Source: Rhyzopertha dominica (Eukaryota > Arthropoda > Insecta > Coleoptera > Bostrichidae). From it: a stretch of 64,000 bases of DNA. Location: the NCBI GenBank assembly GCA_025024175.1, contig QCXZ01000137.1, forward strand, positions 5,642,001-5,706,000, read 5' to 3'. The notes beneath the pieces were generated by a model, which saw only the letters and a list, made by a program, of their open reading frames with translations, did no database searches and was not told the origin of the DNA. The position numbers and the translations under genes were made by a program. This document shows positions 13,008 through 25,700 of the stretch, piece by piece. Each line of letters starts with the position of its first letter. Position 1 is the first letter of the stretch.

Positions 13008-14875
13008 CTAAATAATAATAATAATAATATTAATAATACTTTATTATTCAGCAGACAATTAAGTCCAATTACAGGATAAATACAAAAACAGAAACAGTCA
13101 GCAAAAATGTTCATGTATGCACAAATTGAATTAAATTATATAATTCAAAGAATACAAAAAATGAATGAATTTATGTATAACAAAGACAATAATTAAAAAA
13201 AGTACATAAAGTCAGAGTGGAATTCGAGGAATAAACACTATGGAATACCAGTTATTACACTTTTAGAAATTTTCTTAAATGTTAAGCTACTACCACAAAA
13301 CAGGTCAAGGGTTTGGTTGTACTTATTATAGTTTCTCACAGCAGTATATAGTGGAGAATTAAAGTGGTGCATGGTACTAGTGACTTCATAGCTAAACAGA
13401 GTAGTGTATCTACTAGCTGGTCGCGGGATCTGAAATTTTAGCATCTGTAACAATGGTTGAGATACAAAAGTGCCATCAACTAACTTGTACAAAAACAAAA
13501 CAGAAGAGTAGCATCTTCTATCGGCTAACGCAGATTGAGAAAAGGTTGCAAGTAAAACACATTGTGGGTAGTTTTGTGCAGGATAAGCGTAATATTTAAC
13601 AAAATACAAATATTTCAAAAACCTTCGTTGAACTCTTTCCAGGGCATTTACATGATTGTCATAATGGGGGCTCCAGACCAATGAACAATATTCTAATTTG
13701 TTTCTAATATAACAATAATATAAAGACAAGAGCGTATCAATATTTACAAAACCTCTGGTATTTCTCTTTACAAAACTGAGNATCTTCAAAGCATCCTCAC
13801 AAATTTTCTCAATGTGCGGCGAGAAGGACAGCTGACTATCAATGACGACGCCAAGATCCCGAACTCGAGAGCGTTTCTCCAAAATAATGCCATTTATATT
13901 ATAATCAAAAGTAAAATTACTGATTTTGCGAGAACACGTTAGTACACAACATTTAGTGATATTGACTGTCAGTCTATTGTGGCTACACCACTTAACAAAG
14001 GAATCAATAGACTTCTGCAATGCAACACAATCAGATTCCGAATTAATTACATTGAATATTTTTAAATCATCTGCGTATAGCAAAAACGGACATGACAACT
14101 GCTCCTTCACAATATTAATGTAAATATTGAAAAGTAAAGGACCAAGAATTGAGCCTTGTGTCACACCAGTTGGTGTATTGAATTGTGCAGATTTAACATT
14201 TCTATATTCAACAAACTGCCTTCTGCCGTGCAACATTGAATGAAACAATTTGATAAGATTATCACAGAGACCGATGCTATCCAGCTTGCTCAGGAGGATA
14301 TCCACGTCCACAGTATCAAATGCCTTAGACATATCCGTATAAACTACATCGACCTACAACCTTACGTCAAGTGCACTTGACAAATTTTGTACAAATTCAC
14401 ATAAATTGGTTAGAGTGGATTTTCCTCTAATAAAACCATGTTGTTCAGCAATAGTTAATGACGAAAAATGACTATAGAGAACGTCCGATAAAATACATTC
14501 AAACAATTTCGAAAAATTGCAAATATTACCAATCGGTCTGTAATTTTGTATGTTAGTTTTATCACCGGACTTGAAAACAAGATAAACTTTCGATACTTTC
14601 CAAGCAACTGGATATACAGCATTAGTTAAAATTAAGTTAAAAATAAAACTAAGAGGTTGACACACACAAGAAATACAGTCCTTAACTAGAAAACTTGGAA
14701 TGTTGTCCGGGCCCATAGTCATCGAAGGCTTCAATTTTTTGGCGGCACGGGTAATTTCCTCAGGACACACGCGGAACCGATGCAGCACATTCACATCCTT
14801 CCAAAAACATATTACCTTACAAACATCCTGTTTTGTTCTTTCATGTCTTATTGTTTTATAGCATAGGTACAGCAT
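13008..14875 (-). mobile_element. Jockey-like LINE, 5'-truncated, (TAA)n-type tail
   Basis: The minus-strand element carries one long reverse-transcriptase frame (14875-13238), a 3' untranslated stretch, and an A/T trinucleotide tail at about 13008-13040 read as (ATA/TAA)n. No endonuclease domain is present upstream, so it is 5'-truncated as most LINE insertions are. It is the best-preserved retroelement in the window and lies just outside the 3' end of Sobp. Confidence 0.88.
13238..14875 (-). pseudogene. LINE reverse transcriptase with one in-frame TAG
   Basis: The polymerase would copy LINE RNA at the chromosomal target. RT blocks appear in order: NYRPIGNICNFSKLFECI, QHGFIRGKST, then after the stop MSKAFDTVD, TGVTQGSILGPLLF, LLYADDLKIF with the catalytic YADD, and the thumb. 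The two halves (14875-14354 and 14332-13238) are in the same frame, separated only by a TAG at about 14354-14356. A single N lies near 13781. Apart from the stop and the missing 5' part the frame is intact, so the insertion is probably fairly young. A plus-strand frame at 13926-14123 is a shadow. Confidence 0.9.
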
Positions 14876-15730
14876 AAAATATCACAAATTAACTACTAAA
14901 ATATGGCAAAAATTCATATCGCTTTTCTCTGTAGGCTTCTTCGTGATAATATGCACTAAATTCCAAGAAAAAGCGACGTCATTCCTTTTTGTCTCACTGT
15001 AAGTTAATGTCTTTTTTCGTGTTTTGTCATTTTGTCGTTTGGGTTCAGATTCTCATGTTATTTACTATTGTTTGTCCATATTGTCGTTAAATTTGGGAAG
15101 AAATTTCTTCTGTCATTATTTTTTAATTATTTTAATGTATTTTTGCCCTAGCAGATCGAATATTTAGGAGATTTTCAGCATTAATCCTCTATATCTCCCA
15201 AATATAGCGATCCATAATTTACTACTGTTTATTTATTTACCTTCCCCCACCTTACACCAAAGTTCATTATTGCGTGAGTGTTATTTCCATGTCAATCAGT
15301 AGGTACACAAAAAAAGCATAAGTATACTTAGTGAAATGGAAAGTTTTTGAACTTCAAGTGTCATAAGCAACGAAACACTGGATAGCCTGTTACAAAACCA
15401 CTGCCACTTGAAATATCACTTGTAGTACTGAATGAATTTATAGTATATGGCAGTTTATGATCGATAGAAACAATGACAAAACTCTGCTAAGAATGAGGAA
15501 CGATCCATTGACTCGAAGTCAAAAATAGGACACAGCCTTGATACATTGAGGTGCTGTCTATTTTAGATACTCAAAAATAGCTCTTACTGAATATTGTGTT
15601 TGGCATACTTTGTTACGGATAAATTATGGGCATCATTTGGTTTGCTGGGAAACAGCATCTGAAATCAAAGCAAAGGAACTAGGTGGGCTTTGCGAAATAG
15701 TTGCGCAACGGGCTAAGAGTAACACTGAAA
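14876..15730. other. Spacer downstream of Sobp, nothing recognised
   Basis: AT-rich DNA between the LINE 5' end and the likely Sobp polyadenylation site. No open frame or repeat with a recognisable identity. Confidence 0.4.
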
Positions 15731-15859
15731 TCTTTATTTAATATCACGTAATACAAAAAATAATATAAACTGCGCATAAATTAAGGTGAAAACGTAAAAA
15801 AAATAATTGAACATACCAGATCTTTATCAGGATATACAAGACATTTAGATGTGCTAGAA

Positions 15860-16771
15860 TCACACCGATACTGGTTTTTTCTTCGTGACTATCCTATTTT
15901 TGGGATCGACTATCTTCTTTCTCTTTCTTAATGGTCGAACGATACCGTTCTTTTCCTCACACTCTCCATCTTCCTTCGTCACATTCCCATTAGTTCTAAC
16001 TTCATCCTGATCAGAAGCTTCAGTTGCATTTTGACTAGACGTCTTCTTATCTCCACCAACATCCATCTTCTGTTTTTCTTCTTTTGGCAAGAAGCTAGAA
16101 AGAGGCAGAGGTATTGGGATAGGAAGGGGCAAGGGCACTACCACTGGATAAGGTACCAGAACCGTCACCGGGGGTAGATCGACAAATGGTTTCCTGGGTG
16201 GAGACGTCTGGTTAAAATACTGAGGAGGGATAAGCCTAGGATCGGGCCTGAACATATCAGGGGTGGCAAATAACTGGTTCCTTGCGCTGGAAACATGATT
16301 TCCACTAGTGTCATCTTGAAGATTTCTAGGCTCAAAAATCTTTTGTGGAGAATGCCTCACTCTCAAGTCTTGGGGTTGCTCGGGCACCGGCAGTGGTTTG
16401 CTCTGCTGCACTCCCAAGAGGGACCTCTTCCTGTGCTTCTTGAGAATTTTATTCCTCACCCGCTTCGACTCGTCGTTGTTGTTTTGCGCCAGGAGCTTCG
16501 AGGGATGTGCGACGGTTATCAGTGGGAGGGGGGAGGTTTGGGGTTGCAATTCTTGCGGTTTTGGGGAAGATGCTGGTGAAGACGTGTGCGAGTCCGGCGA
16601 CCTGCAGTTCTTCAGCCAGAGGTCTGGGGTTATCAGTCCCATGCCGGAGTGGTCGTCCCCGTGGAGATGGGGATGAATTTCGAGGTGCGCTTCAGTCTCT
16701 CTGCAGAATATGTGCATCTTGTATTGGTTCAGGCATTTGTCCGAGCAGAACTGGAGCTGGGAAGCTCCGTC
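15860..16771 (-). CDS. Sobp: Sobp last coding exon (residues 133-435)
   Basis: An acceptor (ttatttttag) precedes 16771 and the stop codon TGA is at 15862-15860. The exon begins DGASQLQFCSDKCLNQYK, the distal half of the second FCS finger, so the coding part reaches beyond the first methionine of the open frame (16717). Serine/proline-rich sequence follows, then the Pro-Leu-Ile tract and a Lys/Arg-rich tail that may be a nuclear localisation signal. Plus-strand frames at 16295-16804 are shadows of this exon. Confidence 0.93.
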   Translation of the reverse strand, partial: DGASQLQFCSDKCLNQYKMHIFCRETEAHLEIHPHLHGDDHSGMGLITPDLWLKNCRSPDSHTSSPASSPKPQELQPQTSPLPLITVAHPSKLLAQNNNDESKRVRNKILKKHRKRSLLGVQQSKPLPVPEQPQDLRVRHSPQKIFEPRNLQDDTSGNHVSSARNQLFATPDMFRPDPRLIPPQYFNQTSPPRKPFVDLPPVTVLVPYPVVVPLPLPIPIPLPLSSFLPKEEKQKMDVGGDKKTSSQNATEASDQDEVRTNGNVTKEDGECEEKNGIVRPLRKRKKIVDPKNRIVTKKKPVSV

Positions 16772-19700
16772 CTAAAAATAAACGTAGTCAGGAGAAATGA
16801 ATGATAATTTTGTGTATTAGAGGATGAAAGAAACGTTTAAAGTTTCTTTTTGCTTGAGTTATCTAATAGTAACCAATGAGCTAACAATAACATCCAATAG
16901 AAGCGTTTTTTGAGAAGGTTGAAACCATAGATATTAAGTGACTAAAGAAATATACGAAATATATGCAGAATTTAATGTCACTAACACTAACAATTTTTAT
17001 AATAATGAAACATACAGGATGTTTCACGAATGATAATGACCCTGACGAAATTAAAAATGCAACTCATAGCCAATGTGGTTATTTTACATAGTGGTATTAT
17101 TTTAAAAATAAATTGGGAATCCATGACGGCTATGCGCTATAATTCCTGTCACTGTATTTATTAAAAGTCCAAAGGCTTTCAAATGATAAAAAAACACATA
17201 TGATTTTGATTTATGGTGAAGCAAGAAAAATGATTCCGCTGTTGCCCGTTTATACAGACAACGTTTTTCAAATAGAAGAGCTCCTGCCAATACAATTTTC
17301 ATATTAATCAAAGGGTAGTCTCAAGAGCTACCGGTATTAGTCTGGCTTCAGTACACCGAATAATTAAAGGCAATCAATTTCATCCGTATCAATTGCGATT
17401 GGTTCAGGTCTTAAAGGAGACAGATTATCGTAAAAGACTGGCTTTTTGTAACTTTTTTCGGGAACACCAAAATTTGAATGTGAGATTTTATGACAACATT
17501 TGCTTCTCAGATGAAGCAAGATTTTCTAATAATGGCGGAGTTAACAAACATAACATGCATTATTATGCGCAAGAATATCCACGCTGGACTCGAGGACATT
17601 TTCAAACTATCTACTCGACGAATGTCTGGTGCTGAATATTGGGGAATCAAATTGTTGGACCTTATTTTTTTCCCGATAGTTTAAACGGTAATACATATCT
17701 AAATTTTTTAAGAAACATTTTACCGGTACTTCTCCAAAATGTAAATTTACAGACAAGATCTATGGTTTCAACAAGATGGGGCACCTGCGCATTATCATAG
17801 AATAGTGCGAAATCATCTTGATTTGGTTTTGCCTAATCGATGGATAGGAAGAGGTTCAATTAATCCTTGGCCACCGAAAAGCCCGGACCTCGCTCCTTTG
17901 GATTTTTTTTTGTGGGGAATGGTAAAAGAGCAAGTATACCAAACACCAATTGAAAGTGTAGAACATTTAGAAAATAAAATACGTGATGCATGTAGATCCA
18001 TCACTCCAGAAATGTTAATGCACGTTAAAAGATCGTTTTGGGCACGAATTCAAGTTTGTGAAAACAGCGGAGGGCGACATTTTAAGCATTTATTACATTC
18101 ATGTTATTGAATAAACATTTTTCAAAAATAAAATTTGTTTTACAATACCGAATTTACTTAAAGCCAATGATTGGAGTTTATGTCAAAATTTATTTTTTAA
18201 GACGATGAACAATTATCAATGTTACCTCTGCAAATGTATTTTGGGTTGCATTTTTAATTTCGTCATGGTCATTATCATTCGTGAACCATCCTGTATTTAT
18301 TATTTATCGTAGTGTACTGGTAGCCTCAGATATCTGTTCAAACATTAAATCGTAATGTGCAGATTAAAATTTTCTCAGAGGATAGGAGTAGCAACTATAA
18401 AAGACATTTTGAAAAGATATAAAGATCCCATTGGAAGTGTTATGTACCAATATTTCACATTAAACACATATTAAAAAAAGGAAAAGTGCGAAAAATCGAT
18501 GCTTTTCAACCATCATCATAGTAGCACTAGCACAAGGTTCTCAGGGTTGTAAATCTTGTTGTATACTACCAGTATAGGTCCAAAACATACATATAAGTAA
18601 AAACCCGCTAATAATCCACTTAATATGTAAAGTCTGACTGGTCTACATATTCTTCATACTAAATATTTCTGGTTGAAGCTGTTACGAATAATCAAATACT
18701 GCCTATGAAAAATATATTTGCAATAAGTAATCCAAATAAATTATTCGTAATTGTTTGATTACTTTTTTTTTCAAATGCGGACCCGTTTGAGTTTTGTGGC
18801 TTTATTTATTTTGTTGAATGTAAAAGTTCTGAGTTAGCAGTTATGTATGAATTTTCGACTGCGGAATATGCAGACATTATTTACACCTATGGATTAAGTA
18901 ATGGTAATACTCGACGTGCAGCATGAGAATATGGACGTAGATTTCCAAATCGACAACAACCTGCTAGGTCAGTTTTCAGTGCATCATTTCGCCGACTTAG
19001 GGAAACGGGTCATCCGGCACCGAGACATGTTCGTCCCCATGAAATAAATATACATAATGAAAAAAATGTTGTAGATGCTATGTTGGAGAACCCTTCACTT
19101 AGTACGCTCCGGCTAGCAAATCAATTACAGTTGTCACAAAATTTTGTGTGGCGAACCTTAAATAAAGAGGTCTTACATCCAAATCATCGTCAAAGTGTAC
19201 AAGCACTACATCCTGAAGATAACCAGCAGCGATTAGAATTTCGCCAATGGATTCTTCAGCAAAATGCACGTAACCCTAATTTTATTTCAATTGTTCTTTG
19301 GTCAGATGAACCATACTTTACTAGGGATGACATAACAAACTTCCATAATGAACATGTATGGTCTTTGAAAAATCCCCATGCCATTAGACTCAGGCGATTT
19401 CGGCGACGTTTTAGTGTAAATGTTTGGGGTGGCATTTTCAATAATACCTTGCTGCCCACACAGATCATAAATGATCGCTTAAATGGAGATTTATAGACAA
19501 CTTTTGGGGCATACTCCGTATGATCTAATAATCGACATTCATTTCCAAATCATTGGATTGCTAATGGAGGTCCAGTAGTTTTCACGCCACGCTCGCAGGA
19601 TTTGCTCCCTTAGATTTTTATCTGTGGGGTCATATGTATGAAGCAGCTAGCTTATCAGGTGGAGATTACAGATCGCGAGCAATTAATACAAAGAATAATA

Positions 19701-22700
19701 AATGCAAGCCATACAATAAGAGACGATCCAAATTTTGTATAGCGCATAACACGACTTTAGTTCGAAGATGTCAAGCTTGTATTCTAGCGAAAGGTGGTTA
19801 TTTTGAGCAGTATTTAGATTTTTATTAAAAAATAATTAGAATGTTTATAACTTCTAAACAAAAAGAAAAAGGATAGATGTTTACATAACATTTTTTACTT
19901 AGAATATCATCATTATTCATCTGTTCAAGTTTGGCATAGAGCTTATAGATCACCCTGTATATGTTGGTCTATCTTCATTTCAAAATTTTGTAATCTAGTT
20001 TAAGTTATTTACTTGCTATTCCGAAATTCGTGGACATTCTTAGAATATAATAAAACTCAATTTTCTTAAAAAAGTTAATTTTACCTCAGTTTTAATTTTC
20101 TTGTATAAATCTTCAATTGTCAATTCACAGTTATATTTCTCACAGTTGATTGAGAAATTTTGGTCATTCTACTGGTTTTTGCGATAGTCCCATTTTCTCC
20201 CTCTACATTTTAGATGTATTCATAATCATTCAAAACTATTTGTTTAGCTTTAAGCGGTAAATGATTATGATTTCGTTTAATGAGATTTGACTCTTCCGGT
20301 ACATAATTTTCAACATTATTGTCAAAAACATCTTCCGCCATTTCGGCTTCTTCAACAACCTCTACGTTGGGAAACATCAACCCCATTCCACGGTCTCCAC
20401 ATTTTTATAGTAAGTAAGTGTTATAAGAATATTTCAATTTGTAGCGTTTTTCCCAAAATTTATGGCTATTTTAAAACATACCTTACGTAACGCAAGTAAA
20501 CTGTATAGTCTTGAAAAAAACTGTTTTGTTGAGAAATTATACAATTAATAAGAGGCAACAAATAGCGTTTTTCACGTTCCTTGTGATTATCTTTAATTTC
20601 CAAAGCTCGGAATATTCNATTCGATTTTTCTTCANTTAGTATTTAGTATGAGTATTTCAAATACTTCCCAGGTCTGCAAGTTCATGTTCAACTCAAAATG
20701 CACAAACCTGAAAATCCACGTACGAAACCGTATGCCTCACATGCCTGCACCAATCACAAGTCTTGTTCTTCTTAAAGTTTGCTCGCCTGGATTGCGAAAA
20801 GCACAGCTCGGAGCAAAAAATGGCATTTCCCGAAGATAATCCNGCGCTTTCTTCGGCCGGNTTTCCACACCATCNACAGCCATCTGCAAAAGAGAATTAA
20901 TAAGAATCACTGGGTAATATCAGGGGCGCAACAAGTTTGCAGGTCATAATGATACGCTCGTTAATATATGTTCGGTGCAACCCCAATTAAAACGATCCAG
21001 TTCTTTGCGCTGCGATTGCATTCGTTACTATAGACGCACTTAATTATTGCAACTTTTTTGCGATTTGTGAAATGGGATAGTGATTACCGTTCCCTATTAA
21101 TGGCGATCATTTGCGGAAGGATTCGGATTACAGTTAGAAAAATAATGATTTTGGTCTGTCGATGAGTTCGGCGAAAAAACTATCCGATAATGATTTTAAC
21201 ATCACGTGCTGTTACTGGGTGGGAGTGAAATGAGTTTCTGTCCAATAAACGTTGCTTTGCAGAATACCACAAAATCTAGTTGCTTGACAGAAAAATATTT
21301 CTTAACTCGTACGTTGTGAACAAATTGGTCATTCTATAAATATCTAAAAATAAATTTGATAGTAATTCCTGAATAAACTTAACACTCGTAAAAATGTTGT
21401 TAATTATAATCCTGATGAAAATAATAAATGGCAAAATATTCATCGAAATTTTGCAATAGCAACGGGCGAAAAATTTTTCCTAAGAACAGTGTGCGAAGAT
21501 TAAACTGTTTAAGAAAAATGATCGCGCTCATTTGTTTTGTATTAGGTGCTTAACTAAAACATGGTAACAGAAGAAAAAAATATTTTGAGATATAAAAACA
21601 TGACAACGAAAAGCAAGAGCGACATGACAGTTTGCAGAAATTAATTTTATCACCTGTCGTTGAACAACACCTGTAATACATGCAGAAGTTAGTATGAAGA
21701 AAATAAATAGACTAAAAGTATACCGCAAATAAAGTATTTCCTCCGGCGTCGGCGAAAAAAACGGTTTGAGGAAACCCCTTACATTTAATTTATTTTACAA
21801 AATTCCTACAATAGATGCGCTTACATACAATCATTTATAGCATTTTTACAATAAGGTCGTAAGTTTCAAAATGGTAAAGTATATTTATATTGTCTACGAG
21901 CTACCTTTTTTCGATTAACATGATGGACAGTTTCTAACGAATTTTTAATTTTTTAACAAACAAGTTAAAAGTAGTAGAAGCAGTTGACAAACTGCATCTA
22001 CACAAGTATTTATAAGATAATATTCATTAGTTCCATAATTTCAGGCACTGAGAAATAATTCCCTGTAAGAAGGCTGATTTGGTGTGACTGATACAATTTA
22101 TTTCTAGAAACTGGAATATCTGGAGGCAAATTTTGCATTCAGATAATCTTTAGCCTATAAAAAAGGAGACACTCAAGCATCCCGAAATTTCAATTTTTTT
22201 CGAAACCAATGTAAGAATTGTGTAAAATTTGTCATAAACGATCTCCTAATATTTTTACCAGCAATGAACATGAGCATCTAATGGGATAAATAACTATCAT
22301 CTGTGTGTCATACGAGTATTTCATGCAGAAAATTTTTAAAACTGATAGAACAAGTAGGATCTGGATACATGCAGCAAGATAAGCTGCTTTTGTTAATTGG
22401 CTTAGTTCAAAATAACGCAATCTGGTTGGCTAAAGGCCAGCAGGATGCATAATATACAAAATTAACAAGATGAACAGCCAACTTTTGAACCATTAAGTAA
22501 TAAGTGAGCCACGTAGATTTTTTGATAACACTTTAGAAGAAGCATTAATAAAGATTTTTTGAATAATTCGATTTCAATTGTTTTGTTAAAACATGTTAAT
22601 TTTATTCGTTACTCGTTTCTGACATAAGCAAAATATAGGAGGATTGATTTCAAAGAGCTAAATCCACCATTTTTTTTGAAAACAGTATATAGTGGTAGTA

Positions 22701-25700
22701 GACTATTTTGGTCTAACAAAAAACATTTACCTTTTAAGAATCCATTTAGAACCTTCATCCAGAGTAATAATGAAATCCATGTATTTAAATATTTTTTAGT
22801 AACTTAAGGTCAAGTAGTATAATGGGATACTGTATTCTTTAGTGTGGATCGTCAATATTTCTGAAAGACCTGGACAGTAGGAGTACATATTGGGAATTTA
22901 GAAGTACAGATAGAGAACAATAATGGCTGAAGTTCTGAAATTAAGAACATAGACATGTACATACCTATAATGAAAAAATCTAATTTACTCTGATGATGAG
23001 TATTTAAAAGTGGTGCAAGCCTACTGTCTACTGCTATGTTCGTAGGAGCCTTTCGAAGGTTTATTTTTCGTAGAGGTCCTTGTAATGTTATATTCTCAAA
23101 CAAACTTTGTAGGCGCACATGCGCAACTAAAAAAGTTATCGCAATTTTTNAACTCCGCCAATCATCAGGACACATTAAATGATAACTTTGCTTACTCCCG
23201 AGAAGAATGAAAGTTTATTCCTCCGCATTTCGGAGGCATTTGGGAGGCCAACATTAAGTTATTGAAGTCTCACCTCTTTCGTGTGATTGGAAATCAACTT
23301 TTAACTTATGAAGAGTTGAACACGGTTTTAATTCAAATCGAAGCGGTGTTGAATTCGAGGCCCCTTTGTCCACTAAGGTCAGATCCTAAAGAACCACTTG
23401 CATTGACATTGTCTCATTTTTTGACGTGAACTCCTCTTAAATGGATTCTTACGGAGGAAGTAACAGATATTCCTCTTCCTAGGTTGTCTAGGTATCAGCT
23501 AGTAGATGATCTAATTCAGTCATTTTTGGTTAAGATGGCAGAGAGAATATCTTCATGAGCTACAGGTTCGAAACAAATGGTCAAAGACGTCTCCTTCTCT
23601 TTCTGTAGGGACTGTGGCAGCCCAACTTGCCGCCTCTGCAATGGCAATGGCAACTAGGTGTAGTTGAGCAAATATATCCTGGTACAGACGAGAGTCAGAC
23701 CAGTAGTCAAATTGTATCCCTTACCTTCACAATAATATATTGCGCTGTTAAGGGGTTGTATATAATGTTTGTTTACAGTTGGGGAAGGTTTTAAGTGTTG
23801 CTGTACAGTGAATTATCAGCATCATATAATTATTTTTTTCGATGTTCATTTAATTATGGTTGAGCCGAAGACAGTTCTTCAGAGGTGGGGGAATGATCAG
23901 GCTAGATTTTTAATTTTAAATGCTAAATATGGACAGGTATTGGCATCTATTGAGAGACCCAGTAAATGTCCATTCAAGGCGATAAAAGCAAACAGGTAAA
24001 ACGGTCAGTCACAAAAAGAATAACAGTGTGTGTGCGATGCTAATTAATAGCAAATTTTCGCGATCATCCAGTTTCAACTTAGTGATTCAATCAAAGGGGG
24101 GGGTTACTCATTCTCCTCTCTTTATTCTTCCCACCCCCTAAAGAGACAAAGAAGTAAGGAAAACTGGGTATGTTTGTTTTTTTTATTATTATAATCACAC
24201 GATCTGGTGCATAACTAGAGATAATCTCTAAATTAGCCTAAATCAAGCCCAAGTATCCTCCATCTCTCTTCACATGATTCCCTGAAAACAACGTCTTCGA
24301 CTAGTTTCAGGTATCAAAATCGAAGTATCTAGAATGCGCCCTCGCCAATAACGACAGTTAGCAACTTCTGCACTGAGAATTTCGAATTGCACGGTGGATT
24401 ATAGTGGGTTTAAACGGAACGTGTAAGCCGATACAACCAGCTATTTCTGGCTGTGTAATATTAGCCCGCGTCTCACACACAGCATCGTATGCCCAACGAA
24501 CCCCCTGCAGGCCACACCAACGGCGTTTTCCATGCGAATGTTCTCGAAATGCCTAACTCAACACTTCCGATCACTTGCCGAAATGGATGGATTTGCACAC
24601 CTACTCGTTCAGTTGGGGCTTCAGTTAATTGGGATTACGCGAGCAATTGTGTAGGTAGAGACAATTGAGGATTAATTTTATTAGGTGTATATGACCGCAG
24701 TTTTGAAACCTGGTCACTTCGTGTGCAACACCAACAACTTCTTTTAAAGATTAAAAAACTGAAACAAAGCTTTACCTAGTATGTTTCTTAATTTTTAGGG
24801 CTAGTTTTTCTAGAGTGAAGATGTGTGTCTATCAAGGTCCTTCTGAGCTTGCAGAATGTTTTGTCTAATGTGATTTATAGCTTTTCTTCTTATTTCTCTT
24901 ACAGTGTGTTTGTGTTGCTGCTGGTAATGTTCTCAACTAATGTAACACAAATTTTGGCAAAAAATTATGAAAGCTAATACAAAGTAGGAAATTGACATGC
25001 TGTTTTCCGGACTGGTTCCCACGTTGGTTATTAGACCTTGACGTTTCGACACTTATGTCGGTGTCTTCCTCAGAAGTAGCTACTTCTGAGGAATACACGT
25101 TCTGTCCAATTGTTGGCTTTCTTAGTAGTTCGAAGCTAATGATTACTATTCGCGTTGTTTTACAAAATCAGAACTACTTAGTGCCCTCCCAATTCTTTTT
25201 TTTTAATTATGGTTATCTTTATCTATAACACTGCCCCGGCCCTTTTCCGACTTTAGAGCTGCCGTGGTCAAGCATCATCTTATTTGCTTATTAGGTAATT
25301 AAGACGGATGCGGTAATAACGTGTTTCAGGATTTTTCTTATTACCATTAGACAGACATACATATATATGCATTGTCTTATGGTTTTCATCACACCAAACA
25401 CCCTAGCAACTAAACACCCTAGCAACTAGCATTTTCTTTGGCCCGCGTTCCCTAAGCTTTCCAGATGTAAACCATTCGACACTCGTAAAAAAGATTCGAT
25501 TATTTTTTAGTACCACCATTAAATTTGGCGTTCATGAACGATAGACAGCACACGCCTACCGGGATTGACCAGAAGCCGTACGTAGTTCTCTCTATTTTGT
25601 TTCAATTCCATTTTACTTTTCGCTCACGTGCCACCGCTCTAATTTTAACAGTGTTTATATGTGTAACGGTATAAATTTTCCTTCACAATAAATCGGCGAA

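Larger units (their letters stand above)
16772..20707 (-). other. Sobp: Sobp intron 3
   Basis: The 3.9 kb intron holds a DD41D mariner (17015-18293), a DUF4817-type transposase remnant (18840-19830) and a small transposase N-terminal fragment at about 20040-20390. The remainder (16800-17010, 18300-18840, 20400-20700) is AT-rich with no recognised feature. Confidence 0.8.

Noticed and set aside
16295..16804. Four overlapping plus-strand frames of 72-97 codons
   Set aside because: They lie opposite the Sobp last exon, whose minus-strand frame continues across a good splice acceptor and matches a known family.
22852..23175. 107-codon minus-strand frame as a gene
   Set aside because: The plus strand in the same interval encodes integrase-region text of a BEL/Pao element; the minus frame contains an N and no motif.
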